Under the pieces are notes generated by a model, which saw only the letters and a list, made by a program, of their open reading frames with translations, searched no databases and had not been told where the DNA came from. From contig JBBBDQ010001123.1 of assembly GCA_037127315.1 (NCBI GenBank), positions 643,501 through 707,500 of the forward strand: DNA of 64,000 nucleotides. Reading direction: 5' to 3'. A program made the position numbers and the translations under genes. Source of the stretch: Ascarosepion bandense. Lineage: Eukaryota; Mollusca; Cephalopoda; Sepiida; Sepiidae. The number at the start of each line of letters is the position of its first letter. Positions within the stretch are counted from its first letter, which is position 1. Shown here piece after piece: positions 10,726-21,370 of the stretch.

Positions 10726-11442
10726 TATAGTGGGTTATCCGTTCTAGTGAAGATTAGTTGTATGTTGTTGCAGATTAACGGAAATTGGCCTCGTTGTAGA
10801 TAGCCCACTATAAGTCATAAAAAAAATATAAATCAAGAAAAGCAAATTGAGTTTAGAAATAACATTTTATATATACACATATCAATTAAGGTTTTACAAT
10901 TAAAGTAATCCTTTAAATATGGGTCCAACGGACGTTAAAATGTTCATATCAATAAATGCTGAAAAGAGAATTAATGCTTAGGTATGTGGGAGCGTTGTAA
11001 GTAAGGAATGTCTTTTATGTATCCGCTTCTTTGGTCAGTAAGTAGTTAGAGACAGCAAAGAATAAGATGAGAGGGAAGGGAGGCGAGCATAGTAATTCGC
11101 TTGACTTCGGTCAATGGAGATACTAATTACGCTCGTCTCTCTCGAGTCTCCGTGTGTCGGTCTGTCTGGCGATGCTTTGGTGTATCGGCTTTTTATTTCG
11201 TCTATGTGAATCCCAGCAGATCATTTGGGAATTCACACTCGTATTTGATTCTGGGCTGCCCAGTGGCCGATAAATAAAATTCGCGTAGGCTCGCGAACTG
11301 GAATTTAATATTTAATTAATTTTTAGTTTTCAACCGGAACATCTGCGCGAAGCCGGGGTGCGCACCGACCAGTTTTGGTTATTTGCTTGCTAATCGTGAG
11401 AGTGCAAATATCCGGTGCCTCGCTTTGCTTGGTATTACCACA
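10726..11442 (+). repeat. Solo LTR, copy A (4-bp target duplication ATTT)
   Basis: The 717-bp block aligns along its length with 17895-18574. It is flanked by ATTT at 10722-10725 and 11443-11446. It starts TATAGTGG and ends ACCACA, imperfect inverted ends. A 14-bp inverted repeat at its 5' tip (10726-10739 with 10799-10812) could form a hairpin. An AATAAA at about 11273 is conserved in both copies. No gag or pol sequence is attached and the two copies have different duplications, so each looks like an independent solo LTR rather than the ends of one provirus. A Gypsy or BEL origin is inference. Confidence 0.7.
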
Positions 11443-11879
11443 ATTTATTTATTTTTTAAATTCTCGAATAAGATGTTTTACGTCAGAATCTAAATCATGG
11501 TTAAAATTTCCAATGTTAGTTTTTTTCTTTTTCTGCGGTCACTTTCAAATGTTTCAGTCATCATCAAGAACTGTATATTGTCAGTATGATGGACGTGATT
11601 GCACTAGCTAGATCCGGGCATTTTCAGTTCTGTGTTTGTTTTTTTGAATGCTACATGGAATGCCAGGGGAGTGTGGAATGCTAATGACAGTCTTAATTCC
11701 ACCAACAAATGTCTCTAAATGCTGTACACGAATAAACCTAATAAGGCACCCATACTTTGTTGGATGTGGAAAATAGTTTCACCAAAACCCCTGCCAAAGA
11801 AACTATAAATATAGTAATACAAAACTTACATATGCGTTCCTTGCTCTAAATTCCTAACGTTCGACCTAAAATTCGGCGT
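11443..11879. other. Unassigned sequence
   Basis: About 440 bp without a convincing feature. Near 11650, a frame reads 'ATWNARGVWN', faintly like the start of a LINE endonuclease, but nothing follows to support it. Confidence 0.3.
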
Positions 11880-12250
11880 AAACAAGACGTCTGTCTTACA
11901 CAAGTAAATTTTTATTATTATAATTAAGATAAATTTTGCACACACACACTGAAGGTGTAACGATGGGTTCACCTCTCAGTCCGATTTTATACAATTTCTA
12001 CATGACTCATTAGAAAACAAAATCTTTTATAATTTTGTCAAACAGATATGTCAGATATATCTAGGACATTCATATTATCAAAGATTCTAGGCTAAACTTT
12101 AAAAAAAACTTAAACCTTCAAGAAAAACTCGGTTAGACACTCATGAACTTGAAATTAATGATAGAATTTCTTGACAATTTAAAAGACGCTAACAACAGTA
12201 ATTTTACTACTTCACTGTATAACAAAAAAGCAAAAATACTTATTTTTTTC
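11880..12250 (+). pseudogene. Penelope-like element reverse-transcriptase relic
   Basis: Translation shows 'EGVTMGSPLSPILYNFYM', the RT block preceding the catalytic YxDD. Broken frames follow, then 'NDRISFLDNLKDANNSNFTT' and 'SLYNKKAKI', matching the PLE pattern 'isFLDv...ftTsvYrKpt'. The catalytic box is decayed. Several stops and frameshifts lie between these blocks. It is plus-strand and truncated on both sides. Confidence 0.65.
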
Positions 12251-12339
12251 TCTAGTTTTAAATGATGTTCATTTTTTACAAGAAGTGACAGATCCGGCAA
12301 AATGGGGGTGGCTTAGGAACGGATTCTAGTAGAAGGAAA

Positions 12340-12660
12340 CCGAAGGGACGATATATGTAGCGCAAAATCTGGTTTTAAAGACAGATTCCATAGAGTATTT
12401 TCATGATAGAACGGCTAATTTAATCTTATGCCGACTGTGCACTATTATTGCCCGTGACTGCACTCAGCAGATGAAGAGTACAGATGACATCATGACAAAA
12501 TAGCGCTCAATATACATTGGGTACCATGCAGGAAATATGGTCCCGAGTGCACAGAGAAGTTGTACGAGTATTCACCACCGCCAGTATCTGAGAACGAGCT
12601 TGTGTTAGGTACGGCTATCTTGACTGACAGGGCCGAAATATGAGCCCGGTAGAAACGATC
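12340..12660 (+). pseudogene. Non-LTR retrotransposon post-RT region relic
   Basis: Broken frames read 'CTQQMKSTDDIMTK', 'RSIYIGYHAGNM', a 'CRKYGPECTEKLYEYSPPPV' stretch, 'SENEL' and 'ILTDRAEI'. These resemble the region downstream of the RT domain in R2/RTE-type LINE proteins (a zinc-knuckle-like HW.lc.kyG block and 'iqtDr.iearrpDl'). Frames change at least twice. Clade is uncertain. Confidence 0.5.
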
Positions 12661-13139
12661 TCCTTCATAATTATAATTAAATATTTTATAAATTCTTTTC
12701 CGGTGTAGTTAGGTTTTGTGAAACATTTTAGGTATGACTTGGCGATATATTCACGCGTGTATTTGAATTTGAAATGTAGCGTTCCAAAAATGCCAAGATG
12801 AAGCCAACAAAATCTTGTTTACCACGCTAACAACATTCAGTTCTTGATAGTGAGAAAAACACTTTATTACTGGCTGCTTTTCTTTTATTACAACAGATAG
12901 GTGAAGATATGACAAATAGACAAAATAATATCAACATTTGACAATGCCAAAATTTTATACAGGTCGCAGGGCAAAGAAAGACTATAGATTCTGAAAGCTG
13001 TTGTAATAAAAGAGAATCAACCAACATTAAGAAGGTGTCTTTCTCTATAAGGGGACCGTATATTGAAGTGTGTGCTTTAAAAAAAAACACCCACATACAA
13101 AAAAATGTTCAGTTTGACCATTTATATGATGTCACGTTG
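12661..13139. other. Unassigned sequence
   Basis: No motif or recurrent repeat was recognised. A minus-strand frame at 12827-13096 has no detectable domain. Confidence 0.3.
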
Positions 13140-13550
13140 GCTTACGGTCATATCACGTTGAATACACAGGTTCTCGTTCGATCGCCGAAATTAAGCAACG
13201 TTGAGCCTGGTCAGTACTTAGATGGGTGGCCACTTGGGAATACCAGGTGCTGTAAGCGTTTATTAACGGATGTGCGTTGTGGTGCAGTGGATGTCGGCTC
13301 GGAAAGAGAAACCGGTGAGCCGATTTCGAATTCCAGTTGAATACTCTGCATTCACTTACGCGCTAGTACCCTTGGGAAAGGTATTAATCCGTCCCTTCCC
13401 TCCAGTTATGGGTTAAATAACATAGTAGGACTTGAGACCCTGCCCTTAAACAAATCCCAATTAAATTTTCTTCGTCGGGGAGGAAGCTGGCTCAACCCAC
13501 CTAGGGTGCGTGCGGCTTGGGTACGTTGAGTTGAAAAAAGTGATTCCACC
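13140..13550 (+). repeat. Composite 5S rRNA + tRNA SINE (best copy)
   Basis: Positions 13140-13258 read as a complete 5S rRNA: 'ttacggtcatatcacgttga' start, 'attaagcaacgt', 'gtcagtacttagatgggtgg', 'gggaataccaggtgctgtaa' end. It runs directly into a tRNA-like head with A box 'ggtgcagtgg' (13281-13290) and B box 'ttcgaattcc' (13325-13334). A SINE core follows ('cccttgggaaaggtattaat', 'ccagttatgggttaaata') and a tail ending near 'tacgttgagttg'. Both parts carry internal RNA polymerase III promoter elements. Partial relatives lie at 36655-36785 and 47205-47465. Confidence 0.8.
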
Positions 13551-13734
13551 AAGCGTGAGAACGCTGGAATCAAAAGCCAATTGCGTAACTACACACAGAA
13601 CAAACCCTAAAAATGAATGAAGTATCATTCAAAAGTACCTAGGAAGAAAAAAGAAATATATAAAATTTAATACACACACATATTCAAAATGTATCGCCAA
13701 AACTAATGCCGGATGGGTTAAAATTTTTGCACCA

Positions 13735-14530
13735 GTAGGCCGCGTCAGTTCCCAGCTGTTACGTCTAGTATACAGACGTGTAGTGCGCATTTGTTGGATT
13801 TTTATTTTCGAGCAAGAAGACCGAATGCATTGAGCAAATATACTGCATCAAGTTTTGCCAAATGCTTAGTGATACTCAAGCTCAAGCTACCCAGAAGATT
13901 CAGCAGACTTTTGGCGATGATGCCATGGGCAAAACTCAGATCAAGAATTGGTACAACTGCTTCAAACATGCAAAGTGAAGACCGAGGCAGGCCATCCACA
14001 AACCGAAACGAGGATCCGTTTGAAAAGATTTGGTGAATAATAATTGAAGACCGTTGTGCAGTAATCCAGGAAATTGCTCTCGGATTGGATATCAGCACAG
14101 GATCAGTGCATTCCATTTTAATGGGGAGATTTGTGCATGCAGATAGTGTCGGTGAAATTCGCCCGAACATTCCGATCACATAATGCAACCTTTCCTGGTC
14201 AAGAATATTACTTGTTCGACAGGCTCATTACTCTCCCGACTTGACACCGTGAGACTTCTGGCTCTTCCCCAAGTTGAAATGGATGTTAAAAACAAAGCGA
14301 TTTGAGTTGCGAGAGGAAATTATGAGAAATGCGACGGCGGTGCTTCATATCATGCCAGAGAAGTTGTTCCAGATGTGTTACCAGCAATGCCAGACCTGCT
14401 GAAAAAAAGTGTGTAACATCCCAAGGGAAGTGTTTTGAAGTTGATTAGATAAAATAAAATTTGTGAGATGTACAAAATTGACTTTTTTATGCCTAAAATC
14501 GGAACCTTTTTGAACGTACGTCGCATATTG
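13735..14530 (+). pseudogene. Mariner transposase relic (Mos1-like HTH, DD34D end)
   Basis: In successive frames it shows the mariner N-terminal HTH ('KFCQMLSDTQAQATQKIQQT', 'QIKNWYNCFKHAK'), 'GRPSTNR', the second HTH ('EIALGLDISTGSVHSILMG'), then a jump to 'HYSPDLTP' and 'DFWLFPKLKWMLKTKRFE' near 14225-14300, and a C-terminal tail. The central catalytic region between about 14165 and 14215 is deleted, which removes the first catalytic aspartates. The end near 14515 ('ggaacctttttgaacgtacg') may be a terminal repeat. Inactive. Confidence 0.75.
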
Positions 14531-15039
14531 AAACATTACACAATTCATCATATCTGCAAAAGTTAGAATAGATCATTTTGCTATTTGAATAAATCACACA
14601 ATCACTTCACAGAAATATCTATAAAGAAATTATTTTTCTCAAAAAGATGACTGCACCAATATTAATAGCCGAGGTTTAAGCTTAATTTTAGAAACTTGTA
14701 ACATTTTTTGTTTGTCTGTTCAAAGGTCATTTATTTTACTCAGTAAACAATATGAAATAAAGTTTACTAATTTTTATCATTTTATTAGGTCGAGTTAGCT
14801 GGAACATTCATGAATCGACCATCACGTTACTGCGTCAAGGTCGGAAGATCTTTAGGAAAGCATTGAGTGTCATAACATAGCTTGTCAATTTTAGGGTGTT
14901 GCTGGATGAGCAACTCAACTTGCTCCATGGTGAGGTGTCCAGAACAGTAGATCATTTGCGTGTTCTTTTTTTTTATCTTCAGCAGAGTCCTGAAAAGTGC
15001 CTTCAGCTTTCACGTAAGTTTGTAGAAATATTTAGGATG
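14531..15039. other. Unassigned sequence
   Basis: AT-rich, then more mixed from 14790 onward. The frame from 14896 has no recognised domain. It may belong to the diverged LTR relative that follows. Confidence 0.3.
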
Positions 15040-15680
15040 CGTCTACAGCACTGTGATTTAGTTAGATGTTGTAGTAGTAGGACGGTCAGCCATGTCTGGT
15101 ACAAGGCCAATTCACAAACAGTCGACACTCTCCACACCTTAGAGTTTTAGTAGATCATCAGAAGTTGGATTTGTAGAAGAATAAAAGTATGCTTTTGTAT
15201 GTTTAAACAAAAAATTATTAATAGAATAACATTAATTTGTAGAAGTTAAATGTTTAATGGCAAACAGTAGTAAGGAGTTAAGGGTATCAAGAGTTCGTAG
15301 TAGTAACTTGTATGTATGAGTGTTATCGTTGGGTAGGAATGTCTTTGAAATTATCACTGTCTTTAAGTGTTCCGTTTGTTTATTAAGTATAAGAGGTAGA
15401 CTGATGAACGGTGAAAAGGAAAGAGGTGAGAAAGAAAGATACAAATAATATTAACGATCGCTTGACGTTTGTCAAGGGACGTGTTAATACGCTCGTCGTC
15501 TTCTCTCTGGTGACAGGCGAACTTGCCCGTCTTTTATTTTGTTTGTGGGGCTTGAAAAAGTCATTTCGGAATTCACTCCCGGATGTGATTCCGGCCTTTC
15601 CGTTGGGCGAAGAACAAACTTCGTGTCTGCTTGCGAAAAGTTCCGTAAAAGAATTTGTCTATGAGAATTGAAGATTATTT
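15040..15680 (+). repeat. Diverged relative of the solo LTR family
   Basis: The 3' half shares an ordered set of phrases with 10726-11442 and 17895-18574: 'atcgcttgac', 'cgtcttttatttt', 'aattcactcccggatgtgat' and 'ggcgaagaacaaacttcg'. The front part ('catgtctggtacaaggcc', 'gtgttatcgttgggtaggaa') matches 18598-18800 instead. It is too diverged to set boundaries or a target duplication. Confidence 0.45.
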
Positions 15681-15849
15681 GAATTTTGTTTTTTAGATGT
15701 TTCCTAGTTTTCTAATGGACGAAAAACCTTTCACATCGAGGTGTGAAATTTAATGAGTTTTGTTTTGGATTCGCTTTTGCATGTGTGCTGAGCAAAAGTC
15801 ATTTTAATTTCTAACAGAATCAATGAGTCGGTGCTTAGCATTTGAATTT

Positions 15850-16220
15850 TAAATCTAGATCTTGTTTTGTTCACTACATTGTCTCCGAAAGATGTTAAGT
15901 ATAGCTCTCAGCGTTTGAGTATAAGTTCCATCAAGCTTTAACTCAAGTGTTTTAGTTAATTTCCAAGCGGTGGCACCATATATTAATGCCGCCTCTTTAG
16001 TGGCGGGAAAGAATCTCCGTTTGATGTCGTCTGGTAGATCAGAATACATTCATTTTATTCAAGGAGGCACAGGCTTTAGCTACGCAAATTTCCACATCCT
16101 TTTCAGCATAATTTATTTCGCTTCCTACGTATGTAAAAGATTCGACATATTTCATTGATTCATCTGAGGTAGTTTGTATTGAGCCTTGCTGTTTCAAGCA
16201 GTAGGAATTCAGTTTTGGAA
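15850..16220 (-). pseudogene. Non-LTR retrotransposon, thumb/C-terminal fragment
   Basis: On the minus strand, frames read 'SFTYVGSEINYAEKDVEI', 'AKACASLNKMN', then (15855-16049) 'LPDDIKRRFFPATKEAALIY', 'GATAWKLTKTLELKLDGTYT' and 'LRAILNI'. This is the standard segment downstream of the RT catalytic core in many invertebrate LINEs ('lPd..Kr.ffratv.sillYG..tWtlt...ek.LDg.y'). One stop and one frameshift separate the parts. Both ends are truncated. Confidence 0.7.
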
Positions 16221-17250
16221 GTGTAGCGGATACCCCGGTGTCCGCTAAGGAATTTATATTACGATTCGATCGGCGGAAGATGGCATAGGAACTAAGACAA
16301 CGACACCGGAGTAAATAACAATGAAAACCTGTATTATTAACAATAGGTTACATAGAGTTGATTAAGCATGCAAACAGTGAAGGAAAAGTGGTTTTGCAGA
16401 GATAAGAAACAGTCACTTGTTGAACGAAAGTTAATAATTTGAATAAAGTTCTTGAAAGGAAGAATGTTATGTACATACTGTTGTTGAGTTGAAGGTTCTA
16501 TTTGGAAAATGTGTGAGTGTACACATGTGTGTTAAAGAAATAAATTGCCGCCTAATTGCGACCTGCAATTAATGCGAGTGTGCGAGCAAGAATTAAACCA
16601 ATGTCCCTCTGCCGTACTGGATAGCAGGGGGGGTTTCGATCGAGTTGGTAAGCTGCTGCACATTCTTCCGCTATCGCCGGCCAATAGCGGAGAGCCCAAC
16701 TGAATGGATCACGTGTGTGTGGCTCCTTAAATACGCAAACCAAACTGCGCGGGTAAAATGCATGTGATAGATAAATGAAATGCGCGTGCCTCAAAGATGA
16801 GAACACACCAAACTGCGTAGGTGTTAAATACACAATCTGTGAATGCATATGTGGGTGTGAATGTAAAGATGTGTACGTGAGTACCACAGAAGCATTGGCG
16901 TAGAGTAAAACATTATTAGCAGCATTTTCTAGATGAAGGGGGAGAACTGTGGCATTGGTAATTCTATCTTTCAGTGATAGCTAAGTCATATGTTTAGTCA
17001 ATATCAATTTTTTGCAGGAAATGGATTCGCAAATAAACTGCGTGGTATTATTATTAGTAAATATCTCCACTTCTGGAGACATTTCGCACAAGACCTCAAG
17101 TAGTATAGATCATCAAGTGAGAACCGAACTCACTCGTAACGATCTGCGTGACAAGCTTGCTAACTGTATCTATTACGTCAGAATAACGGATATTTTTTCC
17201 GAAATCTGAAAAACAAGGGAAGTAATCCAAAGTAATCTCATAGTTGTTAG
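16221..17250. other. Mixed-composition block, possible LTR start
   Basis: It opens with 'tgtagcggataccccggtgt' and 'ccgcta', a TG start followed by a tight hairpin ('tagcgga'/'tccgcta'). That is reminiscent of the hairpin at the tip of the solo LTRs nearby. An AATAAA lies near 16538. I could not find a matching end or target duplication. The frame at 17012-17209 follows an acceptor-like T-run + 'gcag' and has a plausible amino-acid mix, but no domain and no start support. Confidence 0.3.
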
Positions 17251-17262
17251 CTCTTATAAATC

Positions 17263-17451
17263 CAGTCAATGCCATACGTTATACACGCTTGGGCAATCAT
17301 GTCTTGAAACGGGCATGGCTGACTGGGTAGAATATTTTTCCTGCAGTAGACTGGTTGCCGACCAATGTAAATGCAACGATTTCAATTGGGAATTTAAACT
17401 CGGCTTTCCGATTTCTCATTCTGAGTCGATATCCACTGCAACACAACACAC
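17263..17451 (-). repeat. tRNA-headed SINE, internally deleted copy
   Basis: Runs from 'cagtcaatgccatacgttat' to the head 'gatatccactgcaacacaac'. About 100 bp of the core present in the full copies (for example 44501-44804) are missing between 'ggttgccgaccaa' and 'atttcaattggg'. Confidence 0.75.
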
Positions 17452-17890
17452 TTAATTACAAAATTCAAAATTCCTTTTTATAGCCTCTAGAACCTATTAA
17501 CTTTGCTGTTTGGTTTTTATTGGATTAAAATACCATTTAGCTCACACTGATTGATCAGATTATACTTATATGGTCGTTAAAGTATTTTTTTTGTTTTGAT
17601 CCTACAAATGGAACTTTTTCTTTTTTGCAGTTAGAAAGTTATTTTTCACTCTTACAAAATAATTCTTGTTTCTAAATGAAAAAAAAAACATGAAACTAAT
17701 AGAAAGCTTATCACTAACACACATCTTTAATTGACTGGACTCTTCTTATTTGTTTACCAACGCAATGCTCCAGCATCTCACATCTTAAAATAATTATACA
17801 ACTTAACATCGTTAAACAATATTTTAGTCAATATATGGTGAACCAGGTAACATTATTAGTGGTTGGATTTGATTTGGTCTTGTTTAGTTT
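17452..17890. other. AT-rich sequence, no gene seen
   Basis: No recurrent repeat or coding motif was seen between the SINE and the solo LTR. Confidence 0.4.
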
Positions 17891-17894
17891 AGTC

Positions 17895-18574
17895 TATAGT
17901 GGGTTATCCGTTCTAGTGAAGCGTAGTTGTGTGCTGAAACAGATTAACTGAATTTGGCCTCATTAGTAGATAGCCCACTATAAGTTATAAAAGGGGTTTA
18001 TAAAACAAGAAAATCAAATTGAGTATAGAAACAACATTTTATATATACACATATATCAATTACGGTTTTTTTACAAATAAAAGGAATGTCTTTAGGATGG
18101 GTCCAAAGGACGTTAAAATGTTTATAGCAGTAAATGCTGAAAAGAGTTTGTGCGTATGTATGTGGGAAAGTTTTTCAGTTAGAAATGTCTTTGATGTCTC
18201 CGCTCCTTTGGTCTGGTAAGTAGCTCAGGGACAGCGAAGAAGATGATAAAAGGGAAAGGAGGCGAGCATAGTGGATCGCTTGATGAAATCAAAGGACATG
18301 CTAATTATACTCGTACTCTTCTCAACTGACGATGCTTTCAGTGTCGGCTTTTTATTCCGTCTTTGTGGGTCCCAGCAGGTCATTTGGGAATTCACACCCG
18401 TATTTAATTCTGGGCTTCCCATTAGACGATAAATAAAATTTGATATTTATTAATTTTGGTTTTCTGACGGAACATATGCGTGGAGTCAGGTGTGCAAGGA
18501 CCAGTTTTGGTCATTTGCTTTCTGGGTCTCTGAGGGCAAACATCCGGTCCCTCGCTTTGCTCGGTATCACCACA
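17895..18574 (+). repeat. Solo LTR, copy B (4-bp target duplication AGTC)
   Basis: This 680-bp copy aligns with 10726-11442. It is flanked by AGTC at 17891-17894 and 18575-18578. Terminal sequences are TATAGTGG and ACCACA. The 5'-tip inverted repeat (TATAGTGGGTTATC with GATAGCCCACTATA, about 17967-17980) is conserved. Just after it lies 'ttataaaaggggtttataaa', a good TATA box, and an AATAAA near 18431, so the plus strand is the likely transcription sense. No internal retroviral-type genes are attached. Confidence 0.72.
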
Positions 18575-18597
18575 AGTCCACCATAAATGTAAAAATA

Positions 18598-18950
18598 TGA
18601 AACAATCAAGATGTTGTATTAAAATATGTCTGGTACAAGGTTGATTAGAAGAGTTTAGTTTGTTCAATGTGTAAGGACTGTAATAGATTGAAATTTGATG
18701 AGATAATTGTGTATGAGTGAAGCTGGGTAGGGTTGTAGTTGTTGATGTCTTTGATGTAACCGCTCAGTTAAATGCTCGTTTTATGTGTCTTCTTATCTGT
18801 GGTTGGCTTTACAAAATATTCTTGAAGAAGAAAGAATGATAGAGAAAGCAGCATGAGAAAGAGAGGCTGAGAGGGTAGCCAATAGTGTCTGCCTGACCTG
18901 TGTCGAGAGAAGCACTAAAATTGGGTTCTCTAAATAAACAAATCCCTTGT
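18598..18950 (+). repeat. Diverged LTR-family fragment
   Basis: Shares 'atgtctggtacaaggt', 'tgtatgagtgaagctgggta' and 'atgtctttgatgta' with the front part of 15040-15680. It lies immediately downstream of solo LTR B. No ends could be defined. Confidence 0.35.
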
Positions 18951-19006
18951 ATTTATACATTTTTTACAACTCAAAAGAGGATCACTTTCAAATATATATA
19001 CATATG

Positions 19007-19295
19007 AATATGGTTAGGTTTTGATTGCTGTCACAATGCATTTAGTAAAATAAAGGAAGGTAAATAAGTTGTTGGATATCACCTATTTATTATACATTAA
19101 TATTTCGAGACTAAAATCTCATCTTCAGAATGTAAGCAGGATTGTGCATATGATTGTATCATATCAAAGCAGACTGATACCATCAGACCATAAAAATTCC
19201 AACTATCAATCACACATATACACACTATAAACACACACACACCTTCCTTTATTTTACTAAACGCATTGTGACAGCCTTCAAAACCTAACCATATT
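19007..19295. repeat. Inverted-repeat element, 55-bp arms
   Basis: 19007-19061 ('aatatggttaggttttga' to 'ataaaggaaggt') and 19241-19295 ('accttcctttattttact' to 'aaaacctaaccatatt') are inverted copies around a 180-bp centre. The form is MITE-like. No target duplication is clear. Confidence 0.75.
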
Positions 19296-19580
19296 CCTAA
19301 TATACACAATGCTATCAGCAACTTACAACACTTTCTGATATATACATATATTTTTTTTTTGTTATCTGATTGGTTAATATATGTATATTTCTTTTAAGCT
19401 GTTTTTCAACTGGAAGATCTGCATCAACCCTCATGCACAGAAATGCAAATATGTCATTCTGTTTTAAGTCGTTGAAGAGATAACTTCCTGTTCATCACAA
19501 ATATCGCTATCTGAGTACACACTCTGTTTATTTTAAACAGTGTATTTATTTTTGTTTACTGTCCTGAATATTTGAGTATC

Positions 19581-19880
19581 AGTTAAATGCCATACGTGAT
19601 ACACGCTTTAAGCAATCATGTCTCTTTCGAGACATGACTGACTGGGCAGAAGATTATACTGCAATAGTTTGCCATTGCTTTCTGCGGTAGACTGGTTGCC
19701 AGCCAAGGCTATAGAACCCAATCTGTTCTATTATTTAACTCATAACTGGAGGGAAGAGATGGATTAATACCTTTCCCAAGGGTATTTGTGCATAAGTGAA
19801 TACAAGGAATTCAACTGGAATTTGAACTCGGCTCCCTGATTTGTCCTTCCGAGCTGATATCCACTACACCACAATGCACA
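19581..19880 (-). repeat. tRNA-headed SINE, full-length copy
   Basis: Read on the minus strand: 'gtgcattgtggtgtagtgg' (A box), a B box 'gagttcaaattcc', the core 'acccttgggaaaggtattaa' and the tail 'gtatcacgtatggcattta'. It lies head-to-head with the plus-strand copy that starts at 19883, two bases away. Confidence 0.85.
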
Positions 19881-19882
19881 TT

Positions 19883-20120
19883 GATGTGCGTTGTGAGCAG
19901 TGGATATCGGCTTGGAACTTAATAATATAATACATCTCTTCCCCCTCTAGCTATGAGTCAAATAACAGGACAGATTGGGATCTATAGCCTTGGTCGGCAA
20001 CCAGTCTACCGCAGAAAATAATAGCAACTTAACTCGAGATAATCTTCTGCCCAGTCTGTCATGTCTCTTTCAAGACATGATCGCCCAAGCGTGTATCACA
20101 TATGGCACTTACTGACTGAT
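19883..20120 (+). repeat. tRNA-headed SINE, head-to-head partner
   Basis: Starts 'gatgtgcgttgtgagcagtg', loses part of the region between the A box and the core (jump after 'cggcttggaacttaataata'), then has the core and tail through 'catatggcacttactgactg'. Together with the previous entry it makes an inverted repeat of about 540 bp. Confidence 0.8.
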
Positions 20121-20787
20121 TTGAGTATACTGTTTAACAAATAAATGGAACATCTACTGAAATTCACTAAAAACAATGTTTCAAGTGATTAATAAATAAA
20201 AAAAATTGATTACTACTTAACACGCAAGAAGAATAAGGCTCTTCATACGAGCGACTTTCTACTAGCTACTTTTTTACTATTGATCTGTTCTGTTAAACAG
20301 AAAATTTATCTAAAATGTCCAAATAGTGTAGTGGTCAAATCTCATTTGGTTAATGATTAGATGCTGTATATCACACCTATCTACACTTGGGTATGCAAAA
20401 TTAAAACTCTTATAAATCGACAAAAGTATCCAGTATCTAACCAATGAATATGCTGAAGTTTTATTTAAATTTTGTTTACTATTTTCAAATTTTATCCAAT
20501 GCTTCTTGATGGGAATTTCTTTTCAAAATAAAATTAAATAACCTTTCAGAATATTAAATATATATCCCAACAACAGTTGAGAATGTTCAGCATTTGTTTC
20601 ATATTAGGTGTTTAAAAATTGAATAAAAAATTTAGAATGAGTACAAATATTGACATTAAAAAAATAAACACTGCAAAATACAAAAATATTCTTGGGAAAT
20701 AAAGGAAATTGTGAATGATAATGAATAACCAAGTCAAATTCTAAATACACACATTTACAAATAAACTTTGAATCTGTAGTCACAATT
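20121..20787. other. AT-rich sequence, no gene seen
   Basis: No recurrent repeats or coding motifs were seen. Confidence 0.4.
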
Positions 20788-20983
20788 CAGTCAGTCAGTT
20801 AAGGGCCATACGTGATACACATTATGAGCGATCATGTCTTGAAAGAGACATGACTAACTGGGCAGAAGATCATCCCACAGTAGGTTGCCATTGCTTTCTG
20901 TGGTAGACTGGTTGCCAACCAAGGCTATAGAACCCAATCTGTCCTATTATTTAACTCGTAGCTAGAGGAAAAAGAGATGTATT
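20788..20983 (-). repeat. tRNA-headed SINE, head missing
   Basis: Contains the tail and core ('cagtcagtcagttaagggcc' to 'gctagaggaaaaagagatgt') but stops before the tRNA-derived head: a 5'-truncated copy on the minus strand. A small hairpin at 20999-21053 ('gggggatcagtttat'/'aaaactgatcccc') follows. Confidence 0.75.
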
Positions 20984-21094
20984 ATATTATTAAGTAGTAA
21001 TTGGGGGATCAGTTTATTACTTCATAACAATATAAAACTGATCCCCGACTTTATGCCCGTTAGAAGCCTTAATCATGTTTTCAACTATTATATT

Positions 21095-21369
21095 CAGTCA
21101 GTTAAGTACCATACGTGATACACGCTTTGGGTGATCATGTCTTGAAAGAAACATGATTGACTGACAAGAAAATTATCCCACAGTAGGTTGCCATTGCTTT
21201 CTGCAGTAGATTGGTTGCCAGCCAAGGCCATAGAACCCAATCTGTCCTATTGTTTACTCCATAACTGGAGGAAAAAAACGGATTAATAATTTTCCCAAGA
21301 GTATTTGTGCATACGTGAATGCGAGGAATTCATCTGGAATTCAAACTCAGCACCCCAATCTCTCGTTCT
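21095..21369 (-). repeat. tRNA-headed SINE
   Basis: Runs from 'cagtcagttaagtaccatac' to 'caccccaatctctcgttctt', lacking only the outermost part of the head. It abuts the next SINE in the same orientation. Confidence 0.8.
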
Positions 21370-21370
21370 T

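Noticed and set aside
13140..13258. Functional 5S rRNA gene
   Set aside because: Several substitutions against a typical animal 5S and direct fusion to a tRNA-like SINE head; better read as part of a SINE.
16552..16887. Minus-strand 111-codon open frame
   Set aside because: No recognisable domain; lies in a block that looks like repeat or LTR-type sequence.
10726..18574. A full-length LTR retrotransposon with two LTRs
   Set aside because: The two LTRs have different target duplications and no gag or pol sequence lies between them.
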